Positions 36,655-44,920 of a stretch of 64,000 nucleotides of DNA are shown here, piece by piece. Source of the stretch: Bacteroides ovatus (GTDB taxonomy: Bacteria; Bacteroidota; Bacteroidia; Bacteroidales; Bacteroidaceae); NCBI RefSeq assembly GCF_001314995.1, contig NZ_CP012938.1, positions 6,386,001-6,450,000 on the forward strand, read 5' to 3'. The notes beneath the pieces are model-generated. The model had not been told where the DNA came from, did no database searches, and saw nothing but the letters and a program-made list of their open reading frames with translations. Positions within the stretch are counted from its first letter, which is position 1. Every line of letters begins with the position of its first letter. The position numbers and the translations under genes are program-made.

Positions 36655-38100
36655 ATGAAAAAATACATAGTATTTATCGCAGTAAGTTCGCTATTGTTTT
36701 GCAGTAGTTGTACGAGTTTTCTGGAAGAAACCAATCCAAATAAGATTCCGGCCAGTACTTTCTATCAGACCGAAGATGATATTGCAATGGCTGCGAATGG
36801 TGCGTATGCAGCTTTGAGAGGAAACGGGTATTATAAGAATATGTATTTGTACACAGATGTTCGTTCGGAAAACACCACGTTGCAGGATCCGGGAGCAGGA
36901 AATGGGGTTAATTATCAATTTTATAACTATACATTGACAACAGATAATGCACAAGTGAAAACTCATTGGGCAGATTTGTATAAATGCGTGACAAGAGCTA
37001 ATATAATATTGGATCAGATAGATGATATTCCTTTTAAGGATGAAGTTGTGAAAAACCAGAAAAAGGCGGAAATGTATTTCTTGCGTGGATTGACTTATTT
37101 TCATCTTGTAATGCAGTTTGGAGATGTCCCTATCGTAACCAAAGAACTAAAGACGAAAGATGAAATTCAGAAATATACTGCCCGCCAGCCAAAGAGCGAA
37201 GTCTATAATTTGATTATTTCCGATTTGACACAGGTTATTAATAGTGAATTGCCGGATATTCAAACGGGTAATGGGGTAGGCCGTGCTTCAAAAGCTGCTG
37301 CGTATGCTTTATTGGGCAAAGTTTACTTGACAATGGCTGCTGATTCTGATTTTCAGTCGGAAAGAACTTCAAATCTGCAATCTGCGAAAACAAATTTAGT
37401 TGCAGCATGGAACATGAAACCTTTTACAAGCCTGAAAGATATCCCTTATGCTGATGTTTTTGATAAGGAAGCTCAAACATTCTGTCAAGAGAATATTTTT
37501 CAGGTGATGTATAAAGGAGGCAACTCCAGTTTAGCCTCAAATTACGCCTATATATTTCAACCCACTTCCCAGACGGGGCTTACTTCGCAGAAAACGGGGA
37601 CGGGGAATAATATACCGACGTCTGATATGATGAGTGCCTATGAATCGGGAGATACGCGTAAGGCTATCTCGTGCGGTACGTCACAGAACGTTAATTATGT
37701 GAAGAAGTACACAGATCTCGATGACATAAATGGCTATGGGGCGAATAACTGGATTGTGCTTCGTTATGCCGATGTCGCATTAATGTTGGCAGAAGTGAAA
37801 ATGCATTTGAGCGAGAATGATGCGGTAAGCTATTTGAACATGGTACGCGAACGTGCTGGTCTGGATGATTATTCCGGCAGTAGTTTGCGCGATGCGATCC
37901 TTCGTGAGAGAAGAGTCGAGTTTGCTTTTGAAGGACAGTATTGGTATGATTTGTTACGTCTTTATTCTCGTCAGGAACTGTTGGAGCACATGAAAGCGAA
38001 GAATCCAAATTTCTCTGCGAAAGATTTTTTGTTGCCTATCCCGTATGATGAACATAAACTGGATCCGACAAGAATGTATCAAAATGAAGGATATAACTAA
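36655..38100 (+). CDS. SusD/RagB-family surface lipoprotein
   Basis: Lipoprotein of 481 aa (lipobox CSSC, Cys19), partner of the SusC encoded 19 bp upstream. RagB/SusD features include FLEETNPNKIPASTFYQTEDDIAMAANGAYAAL, AEMYFLRGLTYFHLVMQFGDVPIV and the C-terminal ILRERRVEFAFEGQYWYDLLRL with LLPIPYDEHKLDP. It acts as the extracellular lid and ligand-capture subunit. The 12-bp spacing to the following GDPD gene indicates one operon. Confidence 0.93.
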   Translation: MKKYIVFIAVSSLLFCSSCTSFLEETNPNKIPASTFYQTEDDIAMAANGAYAALRGNGYYKNMYLYTDVRSENTTLQDPGAGNGVNYQFYNYTLTTDNAQVKTHWADLYKCVTRANIILDQIDDIPFKDEVVKNQKKAEMYFLRGLTYFHLVMQFGDVPIVTKELKTKDEIQKYTARQPKSEVYNLIISDLTQVINSELPDIQTGNGVGRASKAAAYALLGKVYLTMAADSDFQSERTSNLQSAKTNLVAAWNMKPFTSLKDIPYADVFDKEAQTFCQENIFQVMYKGGNSSLASNYAYIFQPTSQTGLTSQKTGTGNNIPTSDMMSAYESGDTRKAISCGTSQNVNYVKKYTDLDDINGYGANNWIVLRYADVALMLAEVKMHLSENDAVSYLNMVRERAGLDDYSGSSLRDAILRERRVEFAFEGQYWYDLLRLYSRQELLEHMKAKNPNFSAKDFLLPIPYDEHKLDPTRMYQNEGYN

Positions 38101-38112
38101 AAATAAAATAGT

Positions 38113-39267
38113 ATGATAAGAAAAATCTCAAATATCATTTATATATCAGTATTAGCAGTCGTTTTATTTGCTTGTGGGGATGATAGTACGATTGAAGAAC
38201 AGGGGAGTGGAACGATTACTGCTAGAGTTATGGCAAGTAATGCCTATCCGGCATTAGAAGAGAAAGTTGTTCTGAAGGTAGCTCTTAATGATGGGCAAGA
38301 CATCCAATCTGTGGTTTGGACGATGGAAGGGCAGACATTGGGTGAAGAACCTGAATTGGAATATACGTTTACGAAAGAAGGAAGTTATAATATTTCGGTT
38401 AGGGTGACAGATAAGACTGGCAATGTAGCGGCGGCTCTGCAGAAATTACAAGTATCCGGCAAGAGTTTACGTTATGCTTTGCAACACTTTGACCCTGCAA
38501 AAGTTTGGATAATGGGGCATCGTGGCAATTCTTCCAACCCGAATATTCCCGAAAATTCGATAGCTGGAATTGAAAGTTGTATAGAATTAGGGGGAGCTGT
38601 AGATATTGTAGAAGTAGATCCTCGCATGACAAAGGATGGAGTAATTGTGTTGATGCATGATGAAACCATAGACAGGACAACTACAGGGAAGGGGAAAGTG
38701 AAAGATTTGACTTATGAGCAGCTCCAGTCTTATCGTCTGAAGCTGGCAGACGGCACAGTAACCAATCACACGGTCCCCTCTTTGTATGACGCATTGGTTG
38801 CAGGGCGGGGAAAGATCTTTTTTGATTTGGACTTCTTGAATAAAGTGTCTCCTAAAGAACTGTATGATGTTGTGAAAAGCTGTGGGATGTTAGACCGTGT
38901 GTTCTTTTATACATCTAATAATCGGGATGTCTTGCAGAATATTTTGGATTATTCGCCGGCTCCTATACCTTATCCGCAGTGTGAAAACGAGGAGCATGCA
39001 GATTTCCTTTCACAGCAACCAGGAGTGATGTTTGCCCAGATATCTTTGTCGAAAACATTAAATGGCGGGCTCTCGACAGCCATATCTTCAAAAGGGCTGT
39101 TTGTCTCGACTAATATGTTAGATATGAATGGTTATACCTATGATACACAGATGACACAAGGAAACTATACAGGAGTGGACTTGATTTTGTCGAAGGGGAT
39201 TAATCTGATACAGACAGACCATCCCCAGTTGCTGGATACCTATCTGAAACAGAGAGGTAAAAGATAA
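38113..39267 (+). CDS. Glycerophosphodiester phosphodiesterase lipoprotein with N-terminal PKD-like domain
   Basis: Lipoprotein of 384 aa (lipobox LFAC, Cys21). Residues 30-115 form a PKD/Ig-like domain (VVWTMEGQTLGEEPELEYTFTKEGSYNISVRVTDKTG). Residues 130-384 form a GDPD TIM barrel: MGHRGN, PENSIAGIESCIELGGAVDIVEVDPRMTKDG and VLMHDETIDRTTTGKG, with the catalytic His pair and Glu/Asp metal ligands visible. GDPDs split glycerophosphodiesters into glycerol-3-phosphate and an alcohol. The lipoprotein signal suggests outer-membrane attachment, so it could act on substrate at the surface. A second, non-lipidated GDPD is encoded two genes downstream. Confidence 0.9.
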   Translation: MIRKISNIIYISVLAVVLFACGDDSTIEEQGSGTITARVMASNAYPALEEKVVLKVALNDGQDIQSVVWTMEGQTLGEEPELEYTFTKEGSYNISVRVTDKTGNVAAALQKLQVSGKSLRYALQHFDPAKVWIMGHRGNSSNPNIPENSIAGIESCIELGGAVDIVEVDPRMTKDGVIVLMHDETIDRTTTGKGKVKDLTYEQLQSYRLKLADGTVTNHTVPSLYDALVAGRGKIFFDLDFLNKVSPKELYDVVKSCGMLDRVFFYTSNNRDVLQNILDYSPAPIPYPQCENEEHADFLSQQPGVMFAQISLSKTLNGGLSTAISSKGLFVSTNMLDMNGYTYDTQMTQGNYTGVDLILSKGINLIQTDHPQLLDTYLKQRGKR

Positions 39268-39286
39268 TTGGTTTTAATCTTAAATA

Positions 39287-41050
39287 ATGAATAGAATGAT
39301 TATGAAGAAATATATATTCCTGATAGTGACAGTCGTTTGTCTATTTGCATGTAAGGACGGCGATGAAGTGCGGCAGACAACCTCCCCGGAGGCTTCTTTT
39401 TCTATAGATAAAGAAGAATATACGGTCGGTGATATCGTTTATCTGACTGATGAATCAGTAAAGACGGAAGGAGAGATAGTAGAGTACTTCTGGCATTTTG
39501 GATTTGAGGGGGAAGGGAATAGGGCTACTACTAAAGATGCGTCCGTTTTGTATAAGAAAGCTGGAGCCTATGTTATTAAATTAACCGTGACAGATGAATT
39601 CGGAGGATATGCAACTGCATCCCATACTGTTGTGATTCGTCCGACGAATATGCCTCCGGTTACAGACTTCAGCTATAGCCCTGCCATTTGTAAAGTGAAT
39701 GAGAAAGTTCAATTTACCGATAAGTCTGTGGATGAGGATGGAGAAGTAGTTGCTTACGAGTGGGACTTTGGCAATGGACAGACCTCTCAAGAAAAAGACC
39801 CGGAAATAACTTTCACGACAACTGGATTTGTAACAGTAAAGCTGACAACTACTGATGATCGTGGAGCTACTAATACAAAACAAGCTACTCTGTACGTTCG
39901 TGACACCTCCATATCCGGAGTGACGATTCTTTGGGACAAGACGTTTGAGACATCTTCTTCTTTACGATCCATATCCCCTGCTGTAGGTGACAACGGGGAT
40001 GTATATGTGTCATCCAATGCACTCCACCTTTTTGCTTATTCGCCGTCTGGAGAGCAAAAATGGATGTTTGATTTAAGTAAGGACGGAGGAGCTGGAGATC
40101 AAGGTTCGTCTCCTATGGTAGGTGCGGACGGAACTATTTATATGGGTGCGAGTACAACAGACAAAAACATAAGCAGCAGTCTGTATGCTATTCATCCGGA
40201 TGGGACACAGAAGTGGAGATACGAACTAGGTATTGGTACTAATATTCCCTATATCTCTCCTGCTTTGTCTCGTGATGGTAATATCTTGATTGGAAATAGA
40301 GGGACGGATGGTTCTGTACATATGGTTGACCGTAGTTCCGGCAGACAACTTTGGAGACGCAAATCTCCCAATGGTGGTGCTAATGGTGGTATATCGGTTG
40401 GACAGAATGGAGTTATCCATTCAGCCTTGTCGGGAGCGAACGGATTTGCCCGTACTACGCAAGATGGTGTGAACTTGTCTCCTAATCTAGGGAAAGGAAA
40501 TACGGCTGCTGCTGTATATCCCGCTATTGATGCGCAAGGAAATGTATATGTGGCATTTTCAGAGGGAGTGGTTGCTGCTTATGATAACCAGGGTAATGAG
40601 CTATGGAGATATCCGGCGAGTGGTACTATGGGCAAGATTGACCAGGGAGGACCGGCTATCGGTGCTGACGGAACCATCTATGTGGGTACAAAGAATCCGA
40701 ATGCCCAAGTTGTTGCCCTGACTAAAGGAGGAGCAAAAAAATGGAGTTATTCCTCTGTCGCTGAAATAGGAACAACACCGGCTATAGACAGTGACGGAAA
40801 TATTCACATATGTGATGATGGCGGTAACTATATAATATTGAATGCTGATGGTACGGAGAAATATAAGAGACAATTAGGTTCTAAAATTTGGTCGTCACCA
40901 GTCATTGCTGACTATGGTATTGTGTATGTCACGTATGAGGATAATGGTGCCTGCAAATTGATAGCTATTGATTGTGGTATTGAAGGGCCTGCAAATTCAC
41001 CATGGGCACAGCGCGGACAGAATGCAAAAAGAAATGCTTTACAAAAATAA
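39287..41050 (+). CDS. PKD-repeat and PQQ-like beta-propeller surface lipoprotein
   Basis: Lipoprotein of 587 aa (lipobox LFAC, Cys22). Two PKD domains (about 33-118 and 120-205) carry the FWHFGFEGE and YEWDFGNGQ motifs. A PQQ-like beta propeller (about 215-587) has repeating units such as DNGDVYVSS, GADGTIYMGAS, DAQGNVYVAFS, GADGTIYVGTK and DSDGNIHICDDGG. These propellers lack an obvious active site here and often bind ligand. In a SusCD operon this is the position of a surface binding protein. Several start codons are possible: ATG at 39287, 39296 or 39302, and the last gives the cleanest signal peptide. Confidence 0.85.
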   Translation: MNRMIMKKYIFLIVTVVCLFACKDGDEVRQTTSPEASFSIDKEEYTVGDIVYLTDESVKTEGEIVEYFWHFGFEGEGNRATTKDASVLYKKAGAYVIKLTVTDEFGGYATASHTVVIRPTNMPPVTDFSYSPAICKVNEKVQFTDKSVDEDGEVVAYEWDFGNGQTSQEKDPEITFTTTGFVTVKLTTTDDRGATNTKQATLYVRDTSISGVTILWDKTFETSSSLRSISPAVGDNGDVYVSSNALHLFAYSPSGEQKWMFDLSKDGGAGDQGSSPMVGADGTIYMGASTTDKNISSSLYAIHPDGTQKWRYELGIGTNIPYISPALSRDGNILIGNRGTDGSVHMVDRSSGRQLWRRKSPNGGANGGISVGQNGVIHSALSGANGFARTTQDGVNLSPNLGKGNTAAAVYPAIDAQGNVYVAFSEGVVAAYDNQGNELWRYPASGTMGKIDQGGPAIGADGTIYVGTKNPNAQVVALTKGGAKKWSYSSVAEIGTTPAIDSDGNIHICDDGGNYIILNADGTEKYKRQLGSKIWSSPVIADYGIVYVTYEDNGACKLIAIDCGIEGPANSPWAQRGQNAKRNALQK

Positions 41051-41056
41051 AAAGAT

Positions 41057-41962
41057 ATGCTTAGAAAGATAAATATATTAATAGCTTTAACCCTTCTGAT
41101 AATAGGAGGGTTAGAGGCACAGAATCATTCGGATAAAATAATTGCGAATCTACAGAAGCCTGCAAGTAATTCAGTTTTAGTTGTTTCTCATCGAGCTGAC
41201 TGGCGTAATGCTCCGGAGAACTCCCTGCAGGCTATCCAGAATTGTATTGATATGGGGGTAGATGTAATTGAAATCGATCTGAAGAAAACCAAGGATGGAC
41301 ATCTGATTTTGATGCATGACAAGAAAATTGATCGTACTACAACAGGAAAAGGTTATCCGGCAGACTATACATTGGAAGAATTACGTCAGTTCCGTTTGAA
41401 AAGTGGTACAGGGCATAAAACAGCTCATTTGATACCGACATTGGAAGAAGTAATGTCATTATGTAAAGGTAAGATCCTTGTTAATATTGATAAAGGCTAT
41501 GATTACTTCAAAGATGTATATGCTGTTTTGAAAGAAACAGGAACTGTTCAGCAATGTATTATTAAAGCCGGACTTCCTTATGAACAAGTCAAGGCTGAAA
41601 ACGGTGATGTATTGGATAAGGTAATCTTCATGCCTATTGTACAACTTCATAAAGACGGGGCGGAAGCTGTCATTGATAGTTATCAGACACATATGAAACC
41701 TGCTGCTTATGAATTAGTGTTTGATAGTGACAGTCCGGAGATTCTTAATTTGATAAAGAAAGTACGTAATACAGGCTCTAATCTTTTTATAAATTCGCTT
41801 TGGCCCGAACTATGTGGCGGGCATGACGACGACCGTGCAGTAGAACTTCATCAGCCGGATGAAAGTTGGGGGTGGATAATTGGCCAGGGAGCCAAGCTAA
41901 TTCAAACAGACCGCCCAGCTCTATTATTAGAGTATCTACGCGAAAAGAAACTTCACGACTAA
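41057..41962 (+). CDS. Periplasmic glycerophosphodiester phosphodiesterase
   Basis: GDPD of 301 aa with an ordinary signal peptide (ILIALTLLIIGGLEAQ), so probably periplasmic. Catalytic motifs are SHRADWRNAPENSLQAI, MGVDVIEIDLKKTKDGHLILMHD and KIDRTTTGKG, and the C-terminal IQTDRPALLLEYL closes the barrel. It should release glycerol-3-phosphate from diesters brought in by the SusCD pair. The glycerol-3-phosphate could then enter the cytoplasm through the GlpT-like permease encoded 13 bp downstream. It is distinct in sequence and localisation from the lipoprotein GDPD of the same operon. Confidence 0.92.
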   Translation: MLRKINILIALTLLIIGGLEAQNHSDKIIANLQKPASNSVLVVSHRADWRNAPENSLQAIQNCIDMGVDVIEIDLKKTKDGHLILMHDKKIDRTTTGKGYPADYTLEELRQFRLKSGTGHKTAHLIPTLEEVMSLCKGKILVNIDKGYDYFKDVYAVLKETGTVQQCIIKAGLPYEQVKAENGDVLDKVIFMPIVQLHKDGAEAVIDSYQTHMKPAAYELVFDSDSPEILNLIKKVRNTGSNLFINSLWPELCGGHDDDRAVELHQPDESWGWIIGQGAKLIQTDRPALLLEYLREKKLHD

Positions 41963-41975
41963 ACGCACTTTCTTC

Positions 41976-43331
41976 ATGTTGAAACAACTAATCAATTTTT
42001 ACAAGGTCTCTTCGCCGAGACCTTGTAACGGAGAAGCTTTGTCTTCATCCGATGCTCGCCGTCTGAAGTTTCTGAAATGGTCTACTTTCCTTTCTGCGAC
42101 TTTTGGTTACGGTATGTATTATGTGTGCCGTCTTAGCCTGAATGTCGTAAAGAAACCTATTGTAGATGAAGGCATTTTTTCGGAAACAGAGTTAGGCATC
42201 ATAGGTTCCGTATTGTTTTTCACCTATGCCATCGGAAAATTCACGAACGGTTTCCTTGCCGACCGTAGTAATATCAACCGTTTTATGACTACCGGTTTAT
42301 TGATAACTGCTTTGGTTAACCTCTGTCTCGGTTTTACTAATTCTTTTATCCTGTTCGCTATCCTTTGGGGGATTAGCGGCTGGTTTCAATCTATGGGAGC
42401 AGCCTCTTGTGTAGTAGGGCTTTCTCGTTGGTTCACGGACAAAGAGCGCGGTTCATACTATGGCTTTTGGTCTGCGAGCCATAATATCGGCGAAGCGTTG
42501 ACTTTTCTGATAATAGCCTCAATTGTCAGTGTGTTGGGCTGGCGGTATGGTTTCTTCGGAGCCGGTATAGTGGGATTGATAGGAGCGTTGATAGTCTGGA
42601 AGTTCTTCCATGATACTCCCGAAAGCATGGGGTTCCCTTCGGTGAATGTTCCCAAACAGAAAAAGGAAATGAGTGAGACAGAAACGGCTGATTTTAATAA
42701 AGCACAGCGTCAGGTATTGCTGATGCCTGCCATTTGGATACTGGCTCTTTCGAGTGCTTTTATGTATATCAGTCGTTATGCTATCAATAGTTGGGGCGTT
42801 TTTTATTTGGAAGCTCAAAAGGGTTACTCCACCTTGGATGCCAGTTTTATCATTTCTATTTGTCCGGTCTGTGGTATAATTGGTACTATGTTTTCAGGTG
42901 TTATTTCTGATAAGTTATTTGGTGGACGTCGCAATGTTCCTGCGTTAATTTTCGGATTGATGAATGTGTTTGCTCTTTGTTTGTTTCTCTTAGTTCCGGG
43001 AGCTCATTTTTGGATAGACGTGTTGGCAATGGTTCTTTTCGGTTTAGGTATCGGAGTTTTGATCTGTTTTCTGGGTGGTTTGATGGCAGTGGATATTGCT
43101 CCCCGTAATGCTTCGGGTGCTGCATTGGGAGTAGTCGGTATTGCCAGTTATATCGGTGCCGGATTGCAGGACGTGATGAGCGGTATTCTGATAGAAGGGC
43201 AAAAAACGGTTCAGAATGGCGTTGATGTTTATGACTTTACTTATATCAATTGGTTTTGGATTGGTGCTGCTTTGCTTTCGGTGTTGTTTGCTTTGCTGGT
43301 ATGGAATGCAAAATCAAAAGAAGTGGATTAA
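41976..43331 (+). CDS. MFS organophosphate:phosphate antiporter (GlpT/UhpT family)
   Basis: Inner-membrane protein of 451 aa with about 12 helices. Family markers are FGYGMYYVCRLSLNVVKKPI near the N-terminus (the YxxCR-type Arg of GlpT/UhpT), YAIGKFTNGFLADR, GWFQSMGAASCVVGLSRWF-x-x-KERGSYYGFWSASHNIGEAL and FHDTPESMG. The family exchanges sugar phosphates or glycerol-3-phosphate for phosphate. The two GDPD genes just upstream point to glycerol-3-phosphate. It is the last gene of the operon, followed by a terminator at 43383. Confidence 0.9.
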   Translation: MLKQLINFYKVSSPRPCNGEALSSSDARRLKFLKWSTFLSATFGYGMYYVCRLSLNVVKKPIVDEGIFSETELGIIGSVLFFTYAIGKFTNGFLADRSNINRFMTTGLLITALVNLCLGFTNSFILFAILWGISGWFQSMGAASCVVGLSRWFTDKERGSYYGFWSASHNIGEALTFLIIASIVSVLGWRYGFFGAGIVGLIGALIVWKFFHDTPESMGFPSVNVPKQKKEMSETETADFNKAQRQVLLMPAIWILALSSAFMYISRYAINSWGVFYLEAQKGYSTLDASFIISICPVCGIIGTMFSGVISDKLFGGRRNVPALIFGLMNVFALCLFLLVPGAHFWIDVLAMVLFGLGIGVLICFLGGLMAVDIAPRNASGAALGVVGIASYIGAGLQDVMSGILIEGQKTVQNGVDVYDFTYINWFWIGAALLSVLFALLVWNAKSKEVD

Positions 43332-43382
43332 AGTGAGTACATTAGGTTAGAATATAAGTCTTTGTTTTCGAGGTATTAGACA

Positions 43383-43433
43383 CCATTCCGGGAAGTAAGT
43401 AATGATTGCTTATCTTTCTGGAATGGCTTTTTT
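43383..43433 (+). terminator. Intrinsic terminator of glycerophosphodiester operon
   Basis: CCATTCCGGGAAG... pairs with ...TTTCTGGAATGG in a long imperfect stem, followed by a run of T (43427-43433). It marks the left edge of the accessory island. Confidence 0.8.
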
Positions 43434-43457
43434 ATAATCAATTAAATAGAAAGTTTT

Positions 43458-43846
43458 ATGGAAAATTCATTGAATGATGAATTATTGTGTTCATTGAAAG
43501 ATGAACTTCGTGAAGTAACCGCACAAATCAATGTGCATAGTGAAAAATTAATGGATCTGCTCGACCAAAAAAAAGAATCGTCGGTCAACTGACTCGAGAG
43601 ATGTCGCATCTCCCGCCTGTCATCATCGAGTATCGGGGAAATCCGAAGCAATATGTCTCTGTTGTGCTCGATGCCATCAATCAGGGTAGGTTGACGTATG
43701 ACGGAATAGCAAATTGCGAACAGACTTTTCGTGCGTTAGCAAGCGTTGTAGATGTGATAAGCCCTAAGAATGGGAAAACGCTTAGTGTAGAGACGCTGGT
43801 GTCTTATGAGAAGAAAAAGCGTGCTGGAGAATTTGAGGAAAAATAA
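43458..43846 (+). pseudogene. Small gene split by a frameshift in an A8 run
   Basis: The first frame, ATG 43458 to TGA 43592 (44 aa), begins MENSLNDELL and ends DQKKESSVN. The second frame, from ATG 43601 to 43846 (81 aa), begins MSHLPPVIIEYRGN. They are offset by one base. The second frame is open upstream through the A8 run at 43567-43574. A -1 shift there gives a continuous protein of about 123 residues (DLLDQ-KKRIVGQLTRE-MSHLPP), with an N-terminal coiled-coil-like part. The run contains A AAA AAA G in the correct register for -1 slippage, so programmed frameshifting, phase variation, a real mutation and a sequencing error are all possible. No family was recognised. It lies upstream of the toxin gene. 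Confidence 0.6.
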
Positions 43847-43863
43847 TATAAAATAAAAAGACG

Positions 43864-43898
43864 ATTGTTGTATAGTTGAACAACAATTCGTATATTTG
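43864..43898 (+). promoter_or_regulatory. Promoter and palindromic operator of RelE/Xre-type toxin-antitoxin module
   Basis: -33 TTG (43868-43870), a 20-nt spacer and -7 TATATTTG (43891-43898). The inverted repeat ATTGTTG (43864-43870) / CAACAAT (43881-43887) covers the -33 and spacer, the expected site for repression by the antitoxin. The toxin ATG is only 4 nt after the -7 box, so the message is nearly leaderless or uses a later start. Confidence 0.65.
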
Positions 43899-43902
43899 CA
43901 GT

Positions 43903-44256
43903 ATGGAAAAGAAACGTAAGATCCGTACATACGGAGGTTACTTTGAGGCTTTCATGGAGACTTTAACCGAAAAGGAACAAGATAAAATCCAGTATGGACT
44001 ACTCTTGTTGAAAACACAAGAAAGACTCTCCACTAAATTTGTAAAATTTGTTCAGGACGGAGTTTTTGAACTTCGTACAGAATATAATGGTAATATATAC
44101 CGGGTATTTTTCATTTTTGATGATGGAAATATTGTAGTGTTGTTTAATGGCTTTCAAAAGAAGTCGCAAAAAACACCGGGTAGTGAAATAGATAAAGCAT
44201 TAAAAATAAAGGAGGAATATTATGCAGATAAACAATCATCAAATAGTAGATTATGA
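43903..44256 (+). CDS. RelE/HigB-superfamily (Gp49-like) toxin
   Basis: Protein of 117 aa from ATG 43903. The frame opens at a TTG at 43876 inside the promoter, which is unlikely to be used. Typical features of phage-derived Gp49-like/RelE-fold toxins are KIQYGLLLLKTQERLSTKFVKFV, GVFELRTEYNGNIYRVFFIFDDGNIVVLFNGFQKKSQKTP and a Lys-rich end. These are usually ribosome-dependent mRNA interferases. The 3' end overlaps the antitoxin gene by 35 nt, the normal toxin-first arrangement of this class. Confidence 0.88.
   Translation: MEKKRKIRTYGGYFEAFMETLTEKEQDKIQYGLLLLKTQERLSTKFVKFVQDGVFELRTEYNGNIYRVFFIFDDGNIVVLFNGFQKKSQKTPGSEIDKALKIKEEYYADKQSSNSRL
44210..44215 (+). promoter_or_regulatory. Shine-Dalgarno sequence of antitoxin gene
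   Basis: AGGAGG lies 6 nt before the ATG at 44222, inside the toxin coding sequence. Canonical Shine-Dalgarno sites are rare in Bacteroides and nearly absent in the rest of this window. It may raise antitoxin synthesis relative to toxin, or indicate foreign origin. Confidence 0.65.
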
Positions 44257-44524
44257 CGCTGTTCTTGATGCGAAATTTGGAGCAGAAGGTACTCCCGAAC
44301 GTGCGGAAGCAGAAGAAAAAGCGTATGCTTTCTACACCGGGCAAATTATCGAAGACGCAAGGAAAAAGGCTAAGATTACTCAAGCAGAATTAGCCCGGCG
44401 TATCGGTTCCGATCGTTCTTATATTTCAAGAGTGGAAAGTGGTCAGACAGAACCTAAGGTTTCTACTTTCTATCGCATCATGAATGCGTTAGGTTGTAGG
44501 ATCGAATTTTCGATGTCTTTATAA
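44222..44524 (+). CDS. Xre-family helix-turn-helix antitoxin
   Basis: Protein of 100 aa. A C-terminal Cro/CI-type HTH reads ARKKAKITQAELARRIGSDRSYISRVESGQTEPKVSTFYRIMNALG. The N-terminal part (FGAEGTPERAEAEEKAYAFY) is typical of antitoxins paired with Gp49-like toxins. It should neutralise the upstream toxin and repress the module through the palindrome at 43864-43887. It has an unusually strong Shine-Dalgarno sequence. Confidence 0.9.
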   Translation: MQINNHQIVDYDAVLDAKFGAEGTPERAEAEEKAYAFYTGQIIEDARKKAKITQAELARRIGSDRSYISRVESGQTEPKVSTFYRIMNALGCRIEFSMSL

Positions 44525-44560
44525 GAAGCGAATCTTTTTTATCCATAATTGCGAATATCG

Positions 44561-44600
44561 GAATATAATTTTGAAAATTGGAATTATATTCTTATTTTTG
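44561..44600 (+). promoter_or_regulatory. Promoter and palindromic operator of higBA module
   Basis: -33 TTG (44571-44573), a 19-nt spacer and -7 TATTTTTG (44593-44600). A perfect 10-bp inverted repeat, GAATATAATT (44561-44570) / AATTATATTC (44582-44591), brackets the -33 and spacer. This is the likely HigA autorepression site. Confidence 0.7.
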
Positions 44601-44622
44601 TTGCATGATAAGTGAGTAACTA

Positions 44623-44916
44623 ATGAGAATATTTACAGAACAAGCGTTAAGAGAATATGCAGAGGAGCATCCCGATTCAAAAGTTGCTTTGCAAGAATGG
44701 GTTACTATAGTAAAGAAAAGTGAATGGGCTTGTTTCGCTGATATAAAGAAGACCTTTAATAGTGCCGACAGTGTAGGTAACCAGCATTATGTTTTCAATG
44801 TTAAAGGGAATAATTATCGCTTGGTAGTAGTGGTGAAGTTCACTGTAAAGTTTGTATATATTCGCTTTATTGGTACTCATAAAGAATATGATAAAATAGA
44901 TTGTGCTAATATTTGA
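44623..44916 (+). CDS. higB: HigB-family mRNA interferase toxin
   Basis: Protein of 97 aa of the HigB_toxin family: LREYAEEHPDSKVALQEWVTIVKKSEWACFADIKKTFNSADSVGNQHYVFNVKGNNYRLVVVVKF followed by VYIRFIGTHKEYDKID. The F-N-V-x-G-N-x-Y-R core and the C-terminal GTHKEYD motif are diagnostic. It is expected to cut translated mRNA. It lies 98 bp after the first toxin-antitoxin pair, with its own promoter, so the two modules are independently regulated. Confidence 0.92.
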   Translation: MRIFTEQALREYAEEHPDSKVALQEWVTIVKKSEWACFADIKKTFNSADSVGNQHYVFNVKGNNYRLVVVVKFTVKFVYIRFIGTHKEYDKIDCANI

Positions 44917-44920
44917 AAAT

